A DNA stretch of 64,000 bases, from NCBI GenBank assembly GCA_031291305.1, contig JARLJH010000069.1, forward strand, positions 1 through 64,000, read 5' to 3'. The notes beneath the pieces are model-generated. The model ran no database searches, was not told the DNA's origin, and saw nothing but the letters and a program-made list of their open reading frames with translations. Within the stretch, counting starts at the first letter, position 1, and every line of letters begins with the position of its first letter. Of the stretch, positions 28,273 through 36,784 are shown in pieces. Source of the DNA: Rhodoferax sp. Its GTDB lineage: Bacteria; Pseudomonadota; Gammaproteobacteria; Burkholderiales; Burkholderiaceae_C. The position numbers and the translations under genes are program-made.

Positions 28273-28862
28273 GCCAGTACCTCGCCCAGCAAGCGACGCA
28301 GAGCCCGAATGTCACCACGCGGCGCCCGACCTCTGTTATCTGGCAAGAGCGCGCCGCGCACATCATCGCAGTCATAAATCATCAAATGCACACCAACCTC
28401 CTCTTTCAAATCTGCACAAAACGCATGAATACTCAGTGCATCCACAACCTCACCATGGAACCCGTTGACGCTGCGTGGCACATAGCTGACTTTTTTGTCA
28501 ATCAAGGCAATTTCCGCCGATTTGCAATCATCGCAAAACAATTGCAAGTAAATATCAGACAAGCGTGTTGCCGTGCCATGCCACACTGCCCCCCCCAAAT
28601 GCGGGCGAAATTCCTGTAGCCGCTCCATCCAGAGAAGTGCCAGGCGGCGCAACGCCAGCAGTTCCTGCGGTTGCGAGTCACCACAAAATACCTTAATGTA
28701 GTCACGCACCGCATCCTCTACTAGCTCATTGCCAGGCAATGCCGTACGGCCGCTTAACCCCAACGTTTTCACAGCACGTCGCTTGGCCGGTCCATACTCG
28801 AGCCCCTCTTCGATCACCCAACGGGCAGCCTGCGTGGCGATCTCGATCTGCAAATCATTCAT
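28269..28862 (-). CDS. Conserved hypothetical protein beside mpl
   Basis: This 197-residue soluble protein has N-terminal LQIEIATQAARWVIEEGLEYGPAKRRAVKTL, which resembles an unnamed Burkholderiales family often found next to mpl, and a central part with several Cys (LFCDDCKSAEIAL, HAFCADLKEEV). I cannot assign a function. ATG 28,862 was chosen because the longer frame enters the divergent mpl promoter. It overlaps the tlpA-like gene, so the two form an operon. Confidence 0.75.
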   Translation of the reverse strand: MNDLQIEIATQAARWVIEEGLEYGPAKRRAVKTLGLSGRTALPGNELVEDAVRDYIKVFCGDSQPQELLALRRLALLWMERLQEFRPHLGGAVWHGTATRLSDIYLQLFCDDCKSAEIALIDKKVSYVPRSVNGFHGEVVDALSIHAFCADLKEEVGVHLMIYDCDDVRGALLPDNRGRAPRGDIRALRRLLGEVLA

Positions 28863-28946
28863 AGAGCGCGGATTTTGCCCTGATTCAGGCCACCACCGAA
28901 CTGTAAGGGCGCCCGGACAACTTGGCGCGCTCTCTAAAATCAGGCG

Positions 28947-30359
28947 ATGCACATTCATATTCTGGGTATTTGCGGCACCTTCATGGGAGGACTGGCTGCG
29001 CTGGCACGAGAGGCCGGTCATCGGGTTACGGGTTGCGATGCGGGCGTTTATCCGCCGATGAGCGACCAACTTCGCGCCTTGGGCATTGATCTGATGGAAG
29101 GCTTTGGCGTCGACCAGTTGGACCTCAAGCCCGACGTGTTTGTGGTGGGCAACGTGGTAAGTCGCACCCGGCTGAGCAACGGCAGCCCCAAATTTGCGTT
29201 GATGGAAGCCATTCTGGACGCTGGCTTACCCTACACCAGCGGCCCACAGTGGCTCAGCGAACATATTTTGCAAGGGCGCCACGTGCTCGCCATTGCAGGA
29301 ACACATGGCAAAACCACCACCACAGCCATGACAAGTTGGATTTTGGAATACGCTGGCCTGCAACCTGGCTTTCTGGTCGGTGGCGTACCCTTGAATTTTG
29401 GTATTTCTGCACGCTTGGGTCAGGGCAAGTCCTTTGTCATTGAGGCTGACGAATATGACACAGCTTTTTTCGACAAACGTAGCAAGTTTGTGCATTACCG
29501 CCCGCGTACCGCTGTCTTGAATAATCTGGAATTCGACCACGCTGACATCTTTGACGACCTGTCGGCCATCGAGCGCCAATTTCACCATCTGGTGCGCACT
29601 GTACCTGGCGCGGGACCACACGGCAGTGGTCGCATTGTCGTCAATGGGCTCGAAGAAAGCCTGGCGCGCGTGCTACACATGGGGTGCTGGAGTGAGGTCC
29701 GCAGCTTTGGTGCGGCGGTAAGCGATTTCACCGCGAACGGGCCTGCGCATGACTTTGACGTCTTGCACCAAGGCCGGGTTGCCGGACATGTAACCTGGAA
29801 CCTGACCGGCATTCACAACCAGCTCAATGCGCTGGCAGCCATCGCCGCTGCCGAGCACTTGGGCGTGCCGGTTGATCAGGCGACGCTGGCCTTATGCAGT
29901 TTCGAGAACGTCAAGCGCCGCATGGAGGTGCGTGGTTCAGTGGTTGTCGGGCATGGCGCGTCACGCGGCCCGGTCACCGTTTATGACGACTTTGCACATC
30001 ATCCCACCGCTATCCGTACAACGCTGGACGGCTTGCGTAGCAGCTTGAAAGCAGGGGAACGGATTCTGGCTGTGTTCGAGCCGCGCTCCAACACCATGAA
30101 ACTGGGCACCATGAAGGCTTTGCTGCCATGGAGTCTGGAAAACGCTGATCTGGCCTTCTGCCACAGCGCCGGGCTGGGCTGGGACGCCGCGAATGCACTA
30201 GCGCCAATGAGTGACAGGGCGCTGGTGAGTGATCAGCTGAACACCCTGGTGACGGCAGTCACAGACGTGGCGCGGGCCGGTGACCACATCGTCTGCATGA
30301 GCAACGGCAGCTTTGGTGGTGTGCATGCCAAGCTGCTAGAGACACTACACAATAAATAG
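28947..30359 (+). CDS. mpl: UDP-MurNAc:tripeptide ligase Mpl
   Basis: This 470-residue Mur-ligase-family enzyme reattaches the recycled tripeptide L-Ala-gamma-D-Glu-mDAP to UDP-MurNAc. It starts HIHILGICGTFMGGLAALAREAGH, the Rossmann-like UDP-binding domain, with the ATP loop AIAGTHGKTTTTAM near residue 115 and the C-terminal domain with VYDDFAHHPTAI. It uses the product of AmpD, encoded 7 kb away. Length and motifs are normal. A dispersed repeat copy begins at its stop codon. Confidence 0.95.
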   Translation: MHIHILGICGTFMGGLAALAREAGHRVTGCDAGVYPPMSDQLRALGIDLMEGFGVDQLDLKPDVFVVGNVVSRTRLSNGSPKFALMEAILDAGLPYTSGPQWLSEHILQGRHVLAIAGTHGKTTTTAMTSWILEYAGLQPGFLVGGVPLNFGISARLGQGKSFVIEADEYDTAFFDKRSKFVHYRPRTAVLNNLEFDHADIFDDLSAIERQFHHLVRTVPGAGPHGSGRIVVNGLEESLARVLHMGCWSEVRSFGAAVSDFTANGPAHDFDVLHQGRVAGHVTWNLTGIHNQLNALAAIAAAEHLGVPVDQATLALCSFENVKRRMEVRGSVVVGHGASRGPVTVYDDFAHHPTAIRTTLDGLRSSLKAGERILAVFEPRSNTMKLGTMKALLPWSLENADLAFCHSAGLGWDAANALAPMSDRALVSDQLNTLVTAVTDVARAGDHIVCMSNGSFGGVHAKLLETLHNK

Positions 30360-30414
30360 CTGCATGTCCTTTCGTTGCCTGGGCTAGAGGCCAATAAGTC
30401 ATATAACTCTTGGC
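30356..30414 (+). repeat. Dispersed AGCTAT/GAGGCC repeat, copy D
   Basis: ATAGCTGCATGTCCTTT, then CCTGGGCTAGAGGCCAATAA and an ATATAA end, placed exactly at the mpl stop codon and before the convergent aroG. Confidence 0.75.
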
Positions 30415-30456
30415 CACCGCCGCAGATTCAGAGGTCATCAACAGCGCAGCTTGGCT

Positions 30457-31599
30457 TTACCGCACCCGGCGCGCCTTGACCGCCTGCGAGAGCACCTCAA
30501 GCACTTGCAGGGAGTCATCCCAACCCAGGCAGGCATCGGTGATGCTCTGGCCATAGATCAACTTGTCGGTCTTGTCCTTGCCGGGTGAAAACTTCTGTGC
30601 GCCAGCGTTGAGGTGGCTTTCAACCATCACGCCAAACACCTGCCGCGAGCCACCAGCGATCTGCGCCGCAATATCGCGCGCGACGTCGATTTGCTTCTCA
30701 TGCTGCTTGCTGCTGTTGGCATGGCTGCAATCGACCATCAGCGTGGCGGGAAGTTTGGACTTTTCCAGTTCGGCACAGGCTGCAGCCACGCTAGCCGCAT
30801 CGTAGTTGGGCGCTTTGCCACCGCGCAGGATGACGTGGCAATCCTTGTTGCCCTTGGTCTGCACAATCGCCACCTGGCCGTTCTTGTGAACCGACAAAAA
30901 GTGATGCCCGCCCGCGGCGGCGTGGATCGCGTCGGTGGCGATGCGGATATTGCCATCCGTGCCATTTTTGAAGCCAATCGGTGCCGACAGGCCCGAGGCC
31001 AGTTCACGGTGCACCTGGCTTTCGGTCGTGCGTGCGCCAATCGCGCCCCAACTGATCAAATCACCCAGGTATTGCGGAGAAATCACGTCCAGAAATTCGC
31101 TGCCAGCGGGCAAGCCCAAGCGGTTGATCTCGATGAGCAACTGGCGCGCGATGCGCAGGCCTTCGTCAATGCGGAAGGATTCGTCCAGGTACGGATCGTT
31201 GATCAGCCCCTTCCAGCCGACCGTGGTGCGGGGTTTTTCGAAATACACGCGCATCACGATTTCCAGTGAATCGGCGTATTTCTCGCGCTGTGCCTTGAGC
31301 TTCCTGGCGTAGTCCATCGCCGCCGCCGGGTCGTGAATGGAGCATGGGCCAATCACCACCAGCAACCGGTCATCCTTGCCGACCATGATCTGGTGGATGT
31401 TGCGCCGGGTGGCGCTGATCATCTTCTCGACCGGTGTACCGTGAATCGGGAAAAACCGGATCAGATGTTCTGGAGGAGGCAGCACGGTGATGTCCTTGAT
31501 GCGTTCGTTGTCGGTTTCACCGGTTCGATCAGTGGCGTTTACATTCAAAGAATTGGCCCAGGCATCCTGGTCGGGCGAAACAACGGTTTTGGCATTCAT
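30457..31599 (-). CDS. aroG: 3-deoxy-7-phosphoheptulonate (DAHP) synthase, class I
   Basis: This 380-residue enzyme joins phosphoenolpyruvate and erythrose 4-phosphate, the first step of the shikimate pathway. Seen: LLVVIGPCSIHDPAAAMDYA, MRVYFEKPRTTVGWKGL, GARTTESQVHRELASGLSAPIGFKN and MVDCSHANSSKQ, all characteristic of the AroF/AroG/AroH family. The allosteric specificity cannot be told from this alone. The start follows AAGGAAACC. Immediately upstream lie an aromatic-residue-rich leader peptide and a transcription attenuator, which suggest control by aromatic amino acid supply. The gene symbol is given for the family. Confidence 0.93.
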   Translation of the reverse strand: MNAKTVVSPDQDAWANSLNVNATDRTGETDNERIKDITVLPPPEHLIRFFPIHGTPVEKMISATRRNIHQIMVGKDDRLLVVIGPCSIHDPAAAMDYARKLKAQREKYADSLEIVMRVYFEKPRTTVGWKGLINDPYLDESFRIDEGLRIARQLLIEINRLGLPAGSEFLDVISPQYLGDLISWGAIGARTTESQVHRELASGLSAPIGFKNGTDGNIRIATDAIHAAAGGHHFLSVHKNGQVAIVQTKGNKDCHVILRGGKAPNYDAASVAAACAELEKSKLPATLMVDCSHANSSKQHEKQIDVARDIAAQIAGGSRQVFGVMVESHLNAGAQKFSPGKDKTDKLIYGQSITDACLGWDDSLQVLEVLSQAVKARRVR

Positions 31600-31631
31600 G
31601 AAAGGTTTCCTTGCAGGGTTGACATCAAAAA

Positions 31632-31718
31632 CACAAAAAAAAACCGCCGGTGGTGCCGGCGGTTTTTGAGGAATCAGGACGTTTTTTTTGGGTACGTTCA
31701 GAACTCTCTACCGCCAGC
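31632..31718 (-). promoter_or_regulatory. Transcription attenuator upstream of aroG
   Basis: On the minus strand, an intrinsic terminator hairpin (CCGCCGG, loop CACCA, CCGGCGG, then nine T; 31,635-31,667) stands between the leader peptide and aroG. Its 5' arm ACCGCCGGC (31,663-31,655) can instead pair over nine bases, one of them G-U, with GCTGGCGGT (31,718-31,710), which lies inside the leader peptide just after the aromatic codons. This gives the two mutually exclusive folds of ribosome-mediated attenuation: stalling at the aromatic codons leaves the antiterminator free, while translation to the stop masks it and lets the terminator form. Confidence 0.8.
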
Positions 31719-31766
31719 GGCGCTTGAGAACCAAAAGTAGCTAAAGAAGAAGTTCACTGATTTCAT
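31698..31766 (-). CDS. aroG leader peptide (aromatic-rich attenuation peptide)
   Basis: This short frame of 22 codons starts MKSVN and continues FFFSYFWF, that is five Phe, one Tyr and one Trp in eight codons, before a small-residue end (SSAAGGREF). The stop codon lies about 30 bases before the terminator hairpin. It is too short to have another function and matches the layout of known attenuator peptides such as E. coli PheL. No good ribosome-binding site precedes it (the 5' side is CCCTCCC). TACATT about seven bases upstream may be a -10 box, so the transcript could start at or very near the ATG. Confidence 0.75.
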   Translation of the reverse strand: MKSVNFFFSYFWFSSAAGGREF

Positions 31767-31828
31767 GGGAGGGAAATGTAGCACAGTCGATTCGCGGAAA
31801 ACTGACACTGCGCCAAGACAGAGCCTGT

Positions 31829-33289
31829 TCAGGCGGTGCCGCCGACGGTCAGGCCATCGAGCCGCAAGGTGGGTTGACCGACGCCAACTGGCACGCTTTG
31901 CCCCTCTTTGCCGCAGGTGCCGACACCGCTGTCGAGCTTCATATCGTTGCCGATCATGCTCACGCGTTTGAGGCACTCGGGGCCACTTCCCACCAGCGTG
32001 GCCCCTTTCACCGGGTACTGGATCTTGCCGTTTTCCACCCAGTACGCCTGACTGGCCGAGAACACGAACTTGCCCGAGGTGATATCCACCTGACCACCGC
32101 CAAAGTTAGTGGCGTACAAACCTTTTTTGATACTGGCAACGATTTCCTCTGGTGGTTTGTCGCCGCCCAGCATGTAGGTGTTGGTCATACGTGGGATTGG
32201 CACATGGGCGTAGCTTTCACGCCGACCATTGCCGGTGGGCTTCACACCCATCAGACGCGCGTTCATGGCGTCCTGGATGTAGCCTTTGAGAATACCGTCT
32301 TCGATCAGCACATTGCGACCGCTGGTGTTGCCCTCGTCGTCCACATTGAGCGAGCCGCGACGGTCGGTAATCGTGCCGTCATCCAACACCGTCACCCCCT
32401 TTGCTGCCACACGCTGACCAATGCGACCACTGAAGGCGCTTGAGCCCTTGCGGTTGAAATCGCCTTCGAGTCCGTGACCAATGGCCTCATGCAGCAAGAT
32501 GCCGGGCCAGCCTGGGCCCAGCACCACAGTCATTTCACCGGCGGGTGCGGGGCGTGCTTCCAGATTGGTGAGCGCAGCCGTCACGGCTTCATCAACGTAG
32601 CGCTCGATCAAGGCATCGTCAAAATAGGCAAAGCCAAAACGGCCACCACCGCCGGCCGACCCAACCTCGCGACGGCCCTTTTGCTCAGCAATCACGGTCA
32701 CGCTCAGGCGAACCAGCGGGCGCACATCAGCTGCAAGGGTGCCATCGGCGCGGGCGACCAGCACCACATCGTGTTCAGCCGCCAGGCCGGCCATCACCTG
32801 AGCCACACGCAGGTCTTTGGCGCGCGCCAGTTTCTCCACCTTTTCCAGCAAAGCCACTTTGGCCGTGCTGTCCAGGCTGGCAATCGGATCCAAGCCGCCG
32901 TACAACGAACGCGAAGACGCTATTTTTTTAGCAGCTACTCGCGCTTTCTTGTCCTGGGCTGCAGCCGAAATTGATCTAACAGTGTTGGCTGCATCCATGA
33001 GCGATGCCTCTGAAATATCATCCGAGTAGGCGAACGCCGTTTTCTCGCCGCTGACCGCCCGCACACCCACACCCTGGTCAATGGAAAATGAGCCCGTTTT
33101 GACAATCCCCTCCTCCAGGCTCCAGCCCTCACTGCGGGTGTATTGGAAATACAGATCAGCCTCATCGACCTGATGCGCCTTGATGGCAGCCAGAGCCCGG
33201 CTCAGGTGCGCCTCATTCAGACCAAAAGGGGTTAACAGGAGGGACTTGGCAACGCCAAGGCGTTCAATGGTGGGTTCACGTGAAATCAT
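31829..33289 (-). CDS. tldD: Metalloprotease TldD
   Basis: This 486-residue protein is the TldD subunit of the TldD-TldE protease, which trims unfolded peptides and processes modified peptides such as microcin B17. The zinc motif HEAIGHGLEGD (HExxxH) is present near residue 263, with the conserved end GGDKPPEEIVASIKKGLYATNFGGGQVD and the C-terminal SMIGNDMKLDSGVGTCGKEGQ. Length is normal. The partner TldE is not in the window. It is transcribed towards the aroG leader, about 60 bases away. Confidence 0.95.
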   Translation of the reverse strand: MISREPTIERLGVAKSLLLTPFGLNEAHLSRALAAIKAHQVDEADLYFQYTRSEGWSLEEGIVKTGSFSIDQGVGVRAVSGEKTAFAYSDDISEASLMDAANTVRSISAAAQDKKARVAAKKIASSRSLYGGLDPIASLDSTAKVALLEKVEKLARAKDLRVAQVMAGLAAEHDVVLVARADGTLAADVRPLVRLSVTVIAEQKGRREVGSAGGGGRFGFAYFDDALIERYVDEAVTAALTNLEARPAPAGEMTVVLGPGWPGILLHEAIGHGLEGDFNRKGSSAFSGRIGQRVAAKGVTVLDDGTITDRRGSLNVDDEGNTSGRNVLIEDGILKGYIQDAMNARLMGVKPTGNGRRESYAHVPIPRMTNTYMLGGDKPPEEIVASIKKGLYATNFGGGQVDITSGKFVFSASQAYWVENGKIQYPVKGATLVGSGPECLKRVSMIGNDMKLDSGVGTCGKEGQSVPVGVGQPTLRLDGLTVGGTA

Positions 33290-33399
33290 GTGGCGATTTT
33301 AGGTCGCACAGTGATCCGTACCACTGGCAATGGCTTTGGAGGTCCATCCGGGCAGACTGTCATCCGACGGACAAGCCCTCAATGTTGACCATTGGAATG

Positions 33400-34489
33400 G
33401 ATAGACCGTGCTACAACCCGCGTATGCTCAGCACCAGGCGGCGGGCTTGAACGCCAATCTGGGTGGTCGAGACCAAATGGCACTGGAGGTCGAGCGGCAA
33501 ATCGTGCACTGGATACGTGATCTTTTCCAGTTCCCTGACACCGCCTCAGGACTGTTTGTCACCGGTTCATCCACAGCCAACCTCATGGGTGTGCTGGTGG
33601 TGCGCACCAAGGCCTTGAGTACGGATTCCCTCCTCAGTGGCATCAGCCGGTCAACGAACATGGCCAGATGGACACCTGGGCCATGACACCGCGGATCTTG
33701 GCAGACAAATCCACAGGCCTGAAGCCGTTTCTGGTGATTGGCACCGCAGGCACGGTCAACACCAGTGCCATGGACGACCTAGCCAGCATCGCCGCCATCG
33801 CCCGCCAGCATGGCCCGTGATTTCATGTGGACGACGCGCTAGGCGCCCTGGGCATGCTATCGCCAACTATTGCGCCTCTGCTCAAAGGCATTGAACGGGC
33901 CGACTCCTTGGCGCTGGACTTTCACAAATGGGGGCAAGTTCCATACGACGCAATCTTTTTCATGGTGCGCGACGGCGCCGCGCAATCCGACACGTTTGCC
34001 TCACCAAGCGCCTATCTGGCACGCCACACGCGTGGTCTGGGCGGTGGCTCACCGTGGCCTTGCGACCTAGGTGTTGACTTGTCGTGCAGTTTTCGCGCCC
34101 TGAAAACCTGGTTCACCCCGATGTGTTACGGCACCGATCAGTTGGGTGCTGTGATGGAGCACACCTGCACACTGGCACAAACCATGAAACAACAGCTCCA
34201 AATCTACCCCGAACTGGAGCTGATGGCCCCCGTCGCACTCAACATCGTTTGTTTTCGCCACCGCTGCGATAACGTCAACTGGGTCAACGCCGATGAGATC
34301 AACGCCGAGATCGTGGCGGATTTGCACGAATCTGGCATCACCGGGCCTTCAGTCAGTCAGATCCACGGTCATACCGTCATTCGCGCCACCGTCGTCAATC
34401 ACCGCACCACGGAGTGTGACATCGATGCCCTGCTAAACGCTGCACAAGCCATGGGCCGTGCACGTTGCGAGCCACACTCTGCCGACTGA
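33400..34489 (+). pseudogene. Broken PLP-dependent decarboxylase (group II)
   Basis: Three stretches match one aromatic/acidic amino-acid decarboxylase of the PLP type: LNANLGGRDQMALEVERQIVHW ... LFVTGSSTANLMG (33,408-33,620), KPFLVIGTAGTVNTSAMDD (33,720-33,780) and LALDFHKWGQVPYDA with the PLP-binding Lys in HKW (33,911 onward) to the C-terminus. They are in different frames or interrupted: about 60 residues are missing after 33,650, a TGA at 33,819-33,821 replaces the Trp codon before FHVDDA, and the N-terminal about 80 residues are absent. The gene is dead. The last part is still open for 220 residues and looks only lightly decayed, so loss was recent. Confidence 0.88.
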
Positions 34490-34534
34490 ATTGACTGGCT
34501 GGCGTCACCAGTCTGACACGAGACAACGTGCAGA

Positions 34535-34921
34535 CTACGCTTGTTTGCGGATGATCGCGCCGGTGACCCGGTCGATGGACCGGGCGATCTGCAGCATGGC
34601 CTCGGAGGGAAATTGCAACAGAGTTTCGCCCGTTTGCTGATTGACCATTTTGACCACCGTGATATCTGTGCTTTTATCCACAGAAAACTGCAATTCATTT
34701 GAGGTTTTCGCCTTCAGCACTTTGTTGGCCTGCTCCACCGCCTGCTGCAATTCAACGGCCGTCGGTGTCTGCGTCTGTTTGCTTTCAGCAGACACCACAG
34801 TGGCGTTGGCGGCAAGCGTTACATCCGAGTCAGACGAAGAACTTTTGAGCGGAGCCACGCGCGCAACCGACGCTGGGGTAGTCACACTGACAATTGACTG
34901 AAGATTAGAGGTGATGTTCAT
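34535..34921 (-). CDS. flaG: Flagellar protein FlaG
   Basis: This 128-residue protein has the C-terminal FlaG domain (LQFSVDKSTDITVVKMVNQQ, LLQFPSEAMLQIARSIDR) after a Ser/Thr/Val-rich N-terminal part. FlaG influences flagellar filament length in Pseudomonas and Campylobacter. It is alone: no other flagellar gene is in the window, although FlaG genes normally stand beside fliC and fliD. A good AAGGAG precedes the ATG, and a sigma-28 promoter lies 31 bases upstream. Confidence 0.88.
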   Translation of the reverse strand: MNITSNLQSIVSVTTPASVARVAPLKSSSSDSDVTLAANATVVSAESKQTQTPTAVELQQAVEQANKVLKAKTSNELQFSVDKSTDITVVKMVNQQTGETLLQFPSEAMLQIARSIDRVTGAIIRKQA

Positions 34922-34952
34922 GGTCGCGGACTCCTTCAGGGGATTACCTTCC

Positions 34953-34979
34953 CTATCGGCATTTCATGAAACAACTTGA
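34953..34979 (-). promoter_or_regulatory. Sigma-28 (FliA) promoter of flaG
   Basis: On the minus strand TCAAGTTG, 11 bases, GCCGATAG matches the known FliA consensus (TCAAG or TAAAGTTT, N11, GCCGATAA) at nearly every position. It lies 31 bases before the flaG start, the right distance for a short leader. Confidence 0.7.
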
Positions 34980-34992
34980 ATAGCAAACTAAA

Positions 34993-35028
34993 CTATCAAT
35001 AAGGATAGCCCTCCGCCCTTATTGATAG
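34993..35028. repeat. Inverted repeat between flaG and rodA
   Basis: A perfect 12-base inverted repeat, CTATCAATAAGG ... CCTTATTGATAG, with a 12-base centre (ATAGCCCTCCGC). It is AT-rich and has a TTTAG tail only on the minus strand, so it could be a weak rodA terminator or a protein-binding site. Confidence 0.5.
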
Positions 35029-35099
35029 GGACGAATTGGCCATCATGCATTCACCCCATTCCCCCTAAACCTCCCCACGCCCAGGGTTGCCAGACCGCG

Positions 35100-36254
35100 T
35101 CAAGACTGCATCAGACGATGCGACTTGGCAATCGACATCAAAATCCCCAGCCCCAATCCAAGCGTCACCATGGCTGTTCCGCCATAGCTGATGAAAGGCA
35201 AGGGCACGCCCACCACCGGCAAAATACCACTGACCATGCCCATGTTCACAAAAGCGTAACTAAAGAAAATCATCGCCATAGCTCCCGCTAGCAAACGCGT
35301 AAACATGGTGGGTGCCTCCAGCGCAATAACCAACGCCCGCAGTACCAAAAAGAGAAAAGCGGCAATCAGCAGCAGATTGCCAACCAATCCGTATTCTTCA
35401 GAAAATGCAGCAAAAATAAAATCGGTAGTGCGCTCCGGGATGAATTCGAGGTGGGTTTGCGTGCCCTGCATGAACCCCTTGCCCCACACGCCGCCCGAGC
35501 CGATGGCAATCATGCCCTGAATGATGTGAAACCCTTTGCCCAGCGGGTCACGCGAGGGGTCAAGCAAGGTACACACGCGTTGCTGCTGGTAATCGCGCAG
35601 CAGCGGCCAGTTCACGCCGTCTGCGCATAAACGGGGTTCAAACACCACCAGCAAGGTGACACCGATCAGCCCCACGAGCAGCGGCGGCGCCACCAGCTTC
35701 CAACTCAATCCTGCAAAAAAAATCACCGACAAACCCGCTGCCAGCACCAGCAGCGCGGTACCCAGGTCAGGTTGCTTCATGATCAGTCCCACCGGCACCG
35801 CCAGCAGAACACCCGCCACCATAAAGTCCAGCGGGCGCAGTTGCCCTTCACGCTTTTGGAACCACCAAGCCAGCATCAAAGGCATGGCAATCTTGAGAAT
35901 CTCACTGGGCTGGATGATCACCCCCACATTGAGCCAGCGCGTGGCGCCCTTTTTGGTAACACCCAAAAGGGCCACAGCCACAAGTGCCATGACACCCAGA
36001 GCGTAAAGCGGCACGGCAAGAGTCATCAGTCGCTGCGGCGGTATTTGGGCCACGACAAACATGATGAAGCCAGCAATCAGCATGTTGCGTGCATGGTCAT
36101 CAAAGCGGCTGCCATTGTCATAACCCGAGGAATACATGGTGAGCAAGCCTGCGCAGACCAGCAAAAACACGGCAAAAGCCAAAAATCCATCAAAGCCACT
36201 CACCCAGGGCGAGAGGCGACGCAACAACGAGGGACGTTCAAAAACATGGGACAT
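35100..36254 (-). CDS. rodA: Rod shape-determining peptidoglycan glycosyltransferase RodA
   Basis: This 384-residue SEDS-family glycan polymerase has ten membrane helices. Seen: GATRWLNVGVIIQPSEILKIAMPLMLAWW, then KQPDLGTALLVLAAG with the conserved Asp, ERTTDFIFAAFSEEYGLVG and GVPLPFISYGGTAMV. RodA polymerises glycan strands for cylinder growth with PBP2. Length fits. ATG 36,254 was chosen over 36,290 because the family begins shortly before the first helix. It is alone; mreBCD and mrdA are not in the window. Confidence 0.95.
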   Translation of the reverse strand: MSHVFERPSLLRRLSPWVSGFDGFLAFAVFLLVCAGLLTMYSSGYDNGSRFDDHARNMLIAGFIMFVVAQIPPQRLMTLAVPLYALGVMALVAVALLGVTKKGATRWLNVGVIIQPSEILKIAMPLMLAWWFQKREGQLRPLDFMVAGVLLAVPVGLIMKQPDLGTALLVLAAGLSVIFFAGLSWKLVAPPLLVGLIGVTLLVVFEPRLCADGVNWPLLRDYQQQRVCTLLDPSRDPLGKGFHIIQGMIAIGSGGVWGKGFMQGTQTHLEFIPERTTDFIFAAFSEEYGLVGNLLLIAAFLFLVLRALVIALEAPTMFTRLLAGAMAMIFFSYAFVNMGMVSGILPVVGVPLPFISYGGTAMVTLGLGLGILMSIAKSHRLMQS

Positions 36255-36282
36255 GGGCGTGATTATCCCGTGCCCAGAGCTT

Positions 36283-36741
36283 TCAGACACTCATGCGTAG
36301 CGGTATCGTCACCGGCCCATCGTTGACCAGATGCACCTGCATGTCAGCCCCAAATTCACCGGTTTGCACCAGCGAATGCGTTTTGCGTGCCTGAGCCACC
36401 ACGTAATCAAACCATCGCCTGCCTTCATCGGGAGGCGATGCACCGGTAAAACCGGGGCGGTTGCCGCCAGATGTGTCAGCTGCAAGCGTGAACTGGCTGA
36501 TCAAGAGTAGGCCACCGGGGTGGCCTTGACCATCCATGTCCTGCACGCTGTGGTTCATTTTTCCCGCATTGTCACTAAAGATGCGTAGCTTAAGTATTTT
36601 CGCCAGCATCTGGTCACCAACCGCCGCAGTGTCGCCACGCTCGACACACAGCAGCACCAGCAGACCGGCATCGATCGCGCCGATCACCTGCCCGGCCACT
36701 TCGACACGGGCCGATCGCACCCTTTGTAACAGAGCCATCAT
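36283..36741 (-). CDS. dtd: D-aminoacyl-tRNA deacylase Dtd
   Basis: This 152-residue enzyme removes D-amino acids and glycine mischarged on tRNAs. Seen: [13 protein letters not shown], the SQFTLAAD motif (SQxT signature) and the [10 protein letters not shown] segment with the Gly-cisPro proofreading motif. Alternative starts are 36,738 and the longer 36,846. I prefer 36,741, which aligns with the family start. It follows tyrS on the same strand at 43 bases, a sensible pairing with tyrosyl-tRNA synthetase. Confidence 0.93.
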   Translation of the reverse strand: MMALLQRVRSARVEVAGQVIGAIDAGLLVLLCVERGDTAAVGDQMLAKILKLRIFSDNAGKMNHSVQDMDGQGHPGGLLLISQFTLAADTSGGNRPGFTGASPPDEGRRWFDYVVAQARKTHSLVQTGEFGADMQVHLVNDGPVTIPLRMSV

Positions 36742-36784
36742 GAACGACGCACCTTCGTCAGATGAACAGATTTGCCTGACCGTG

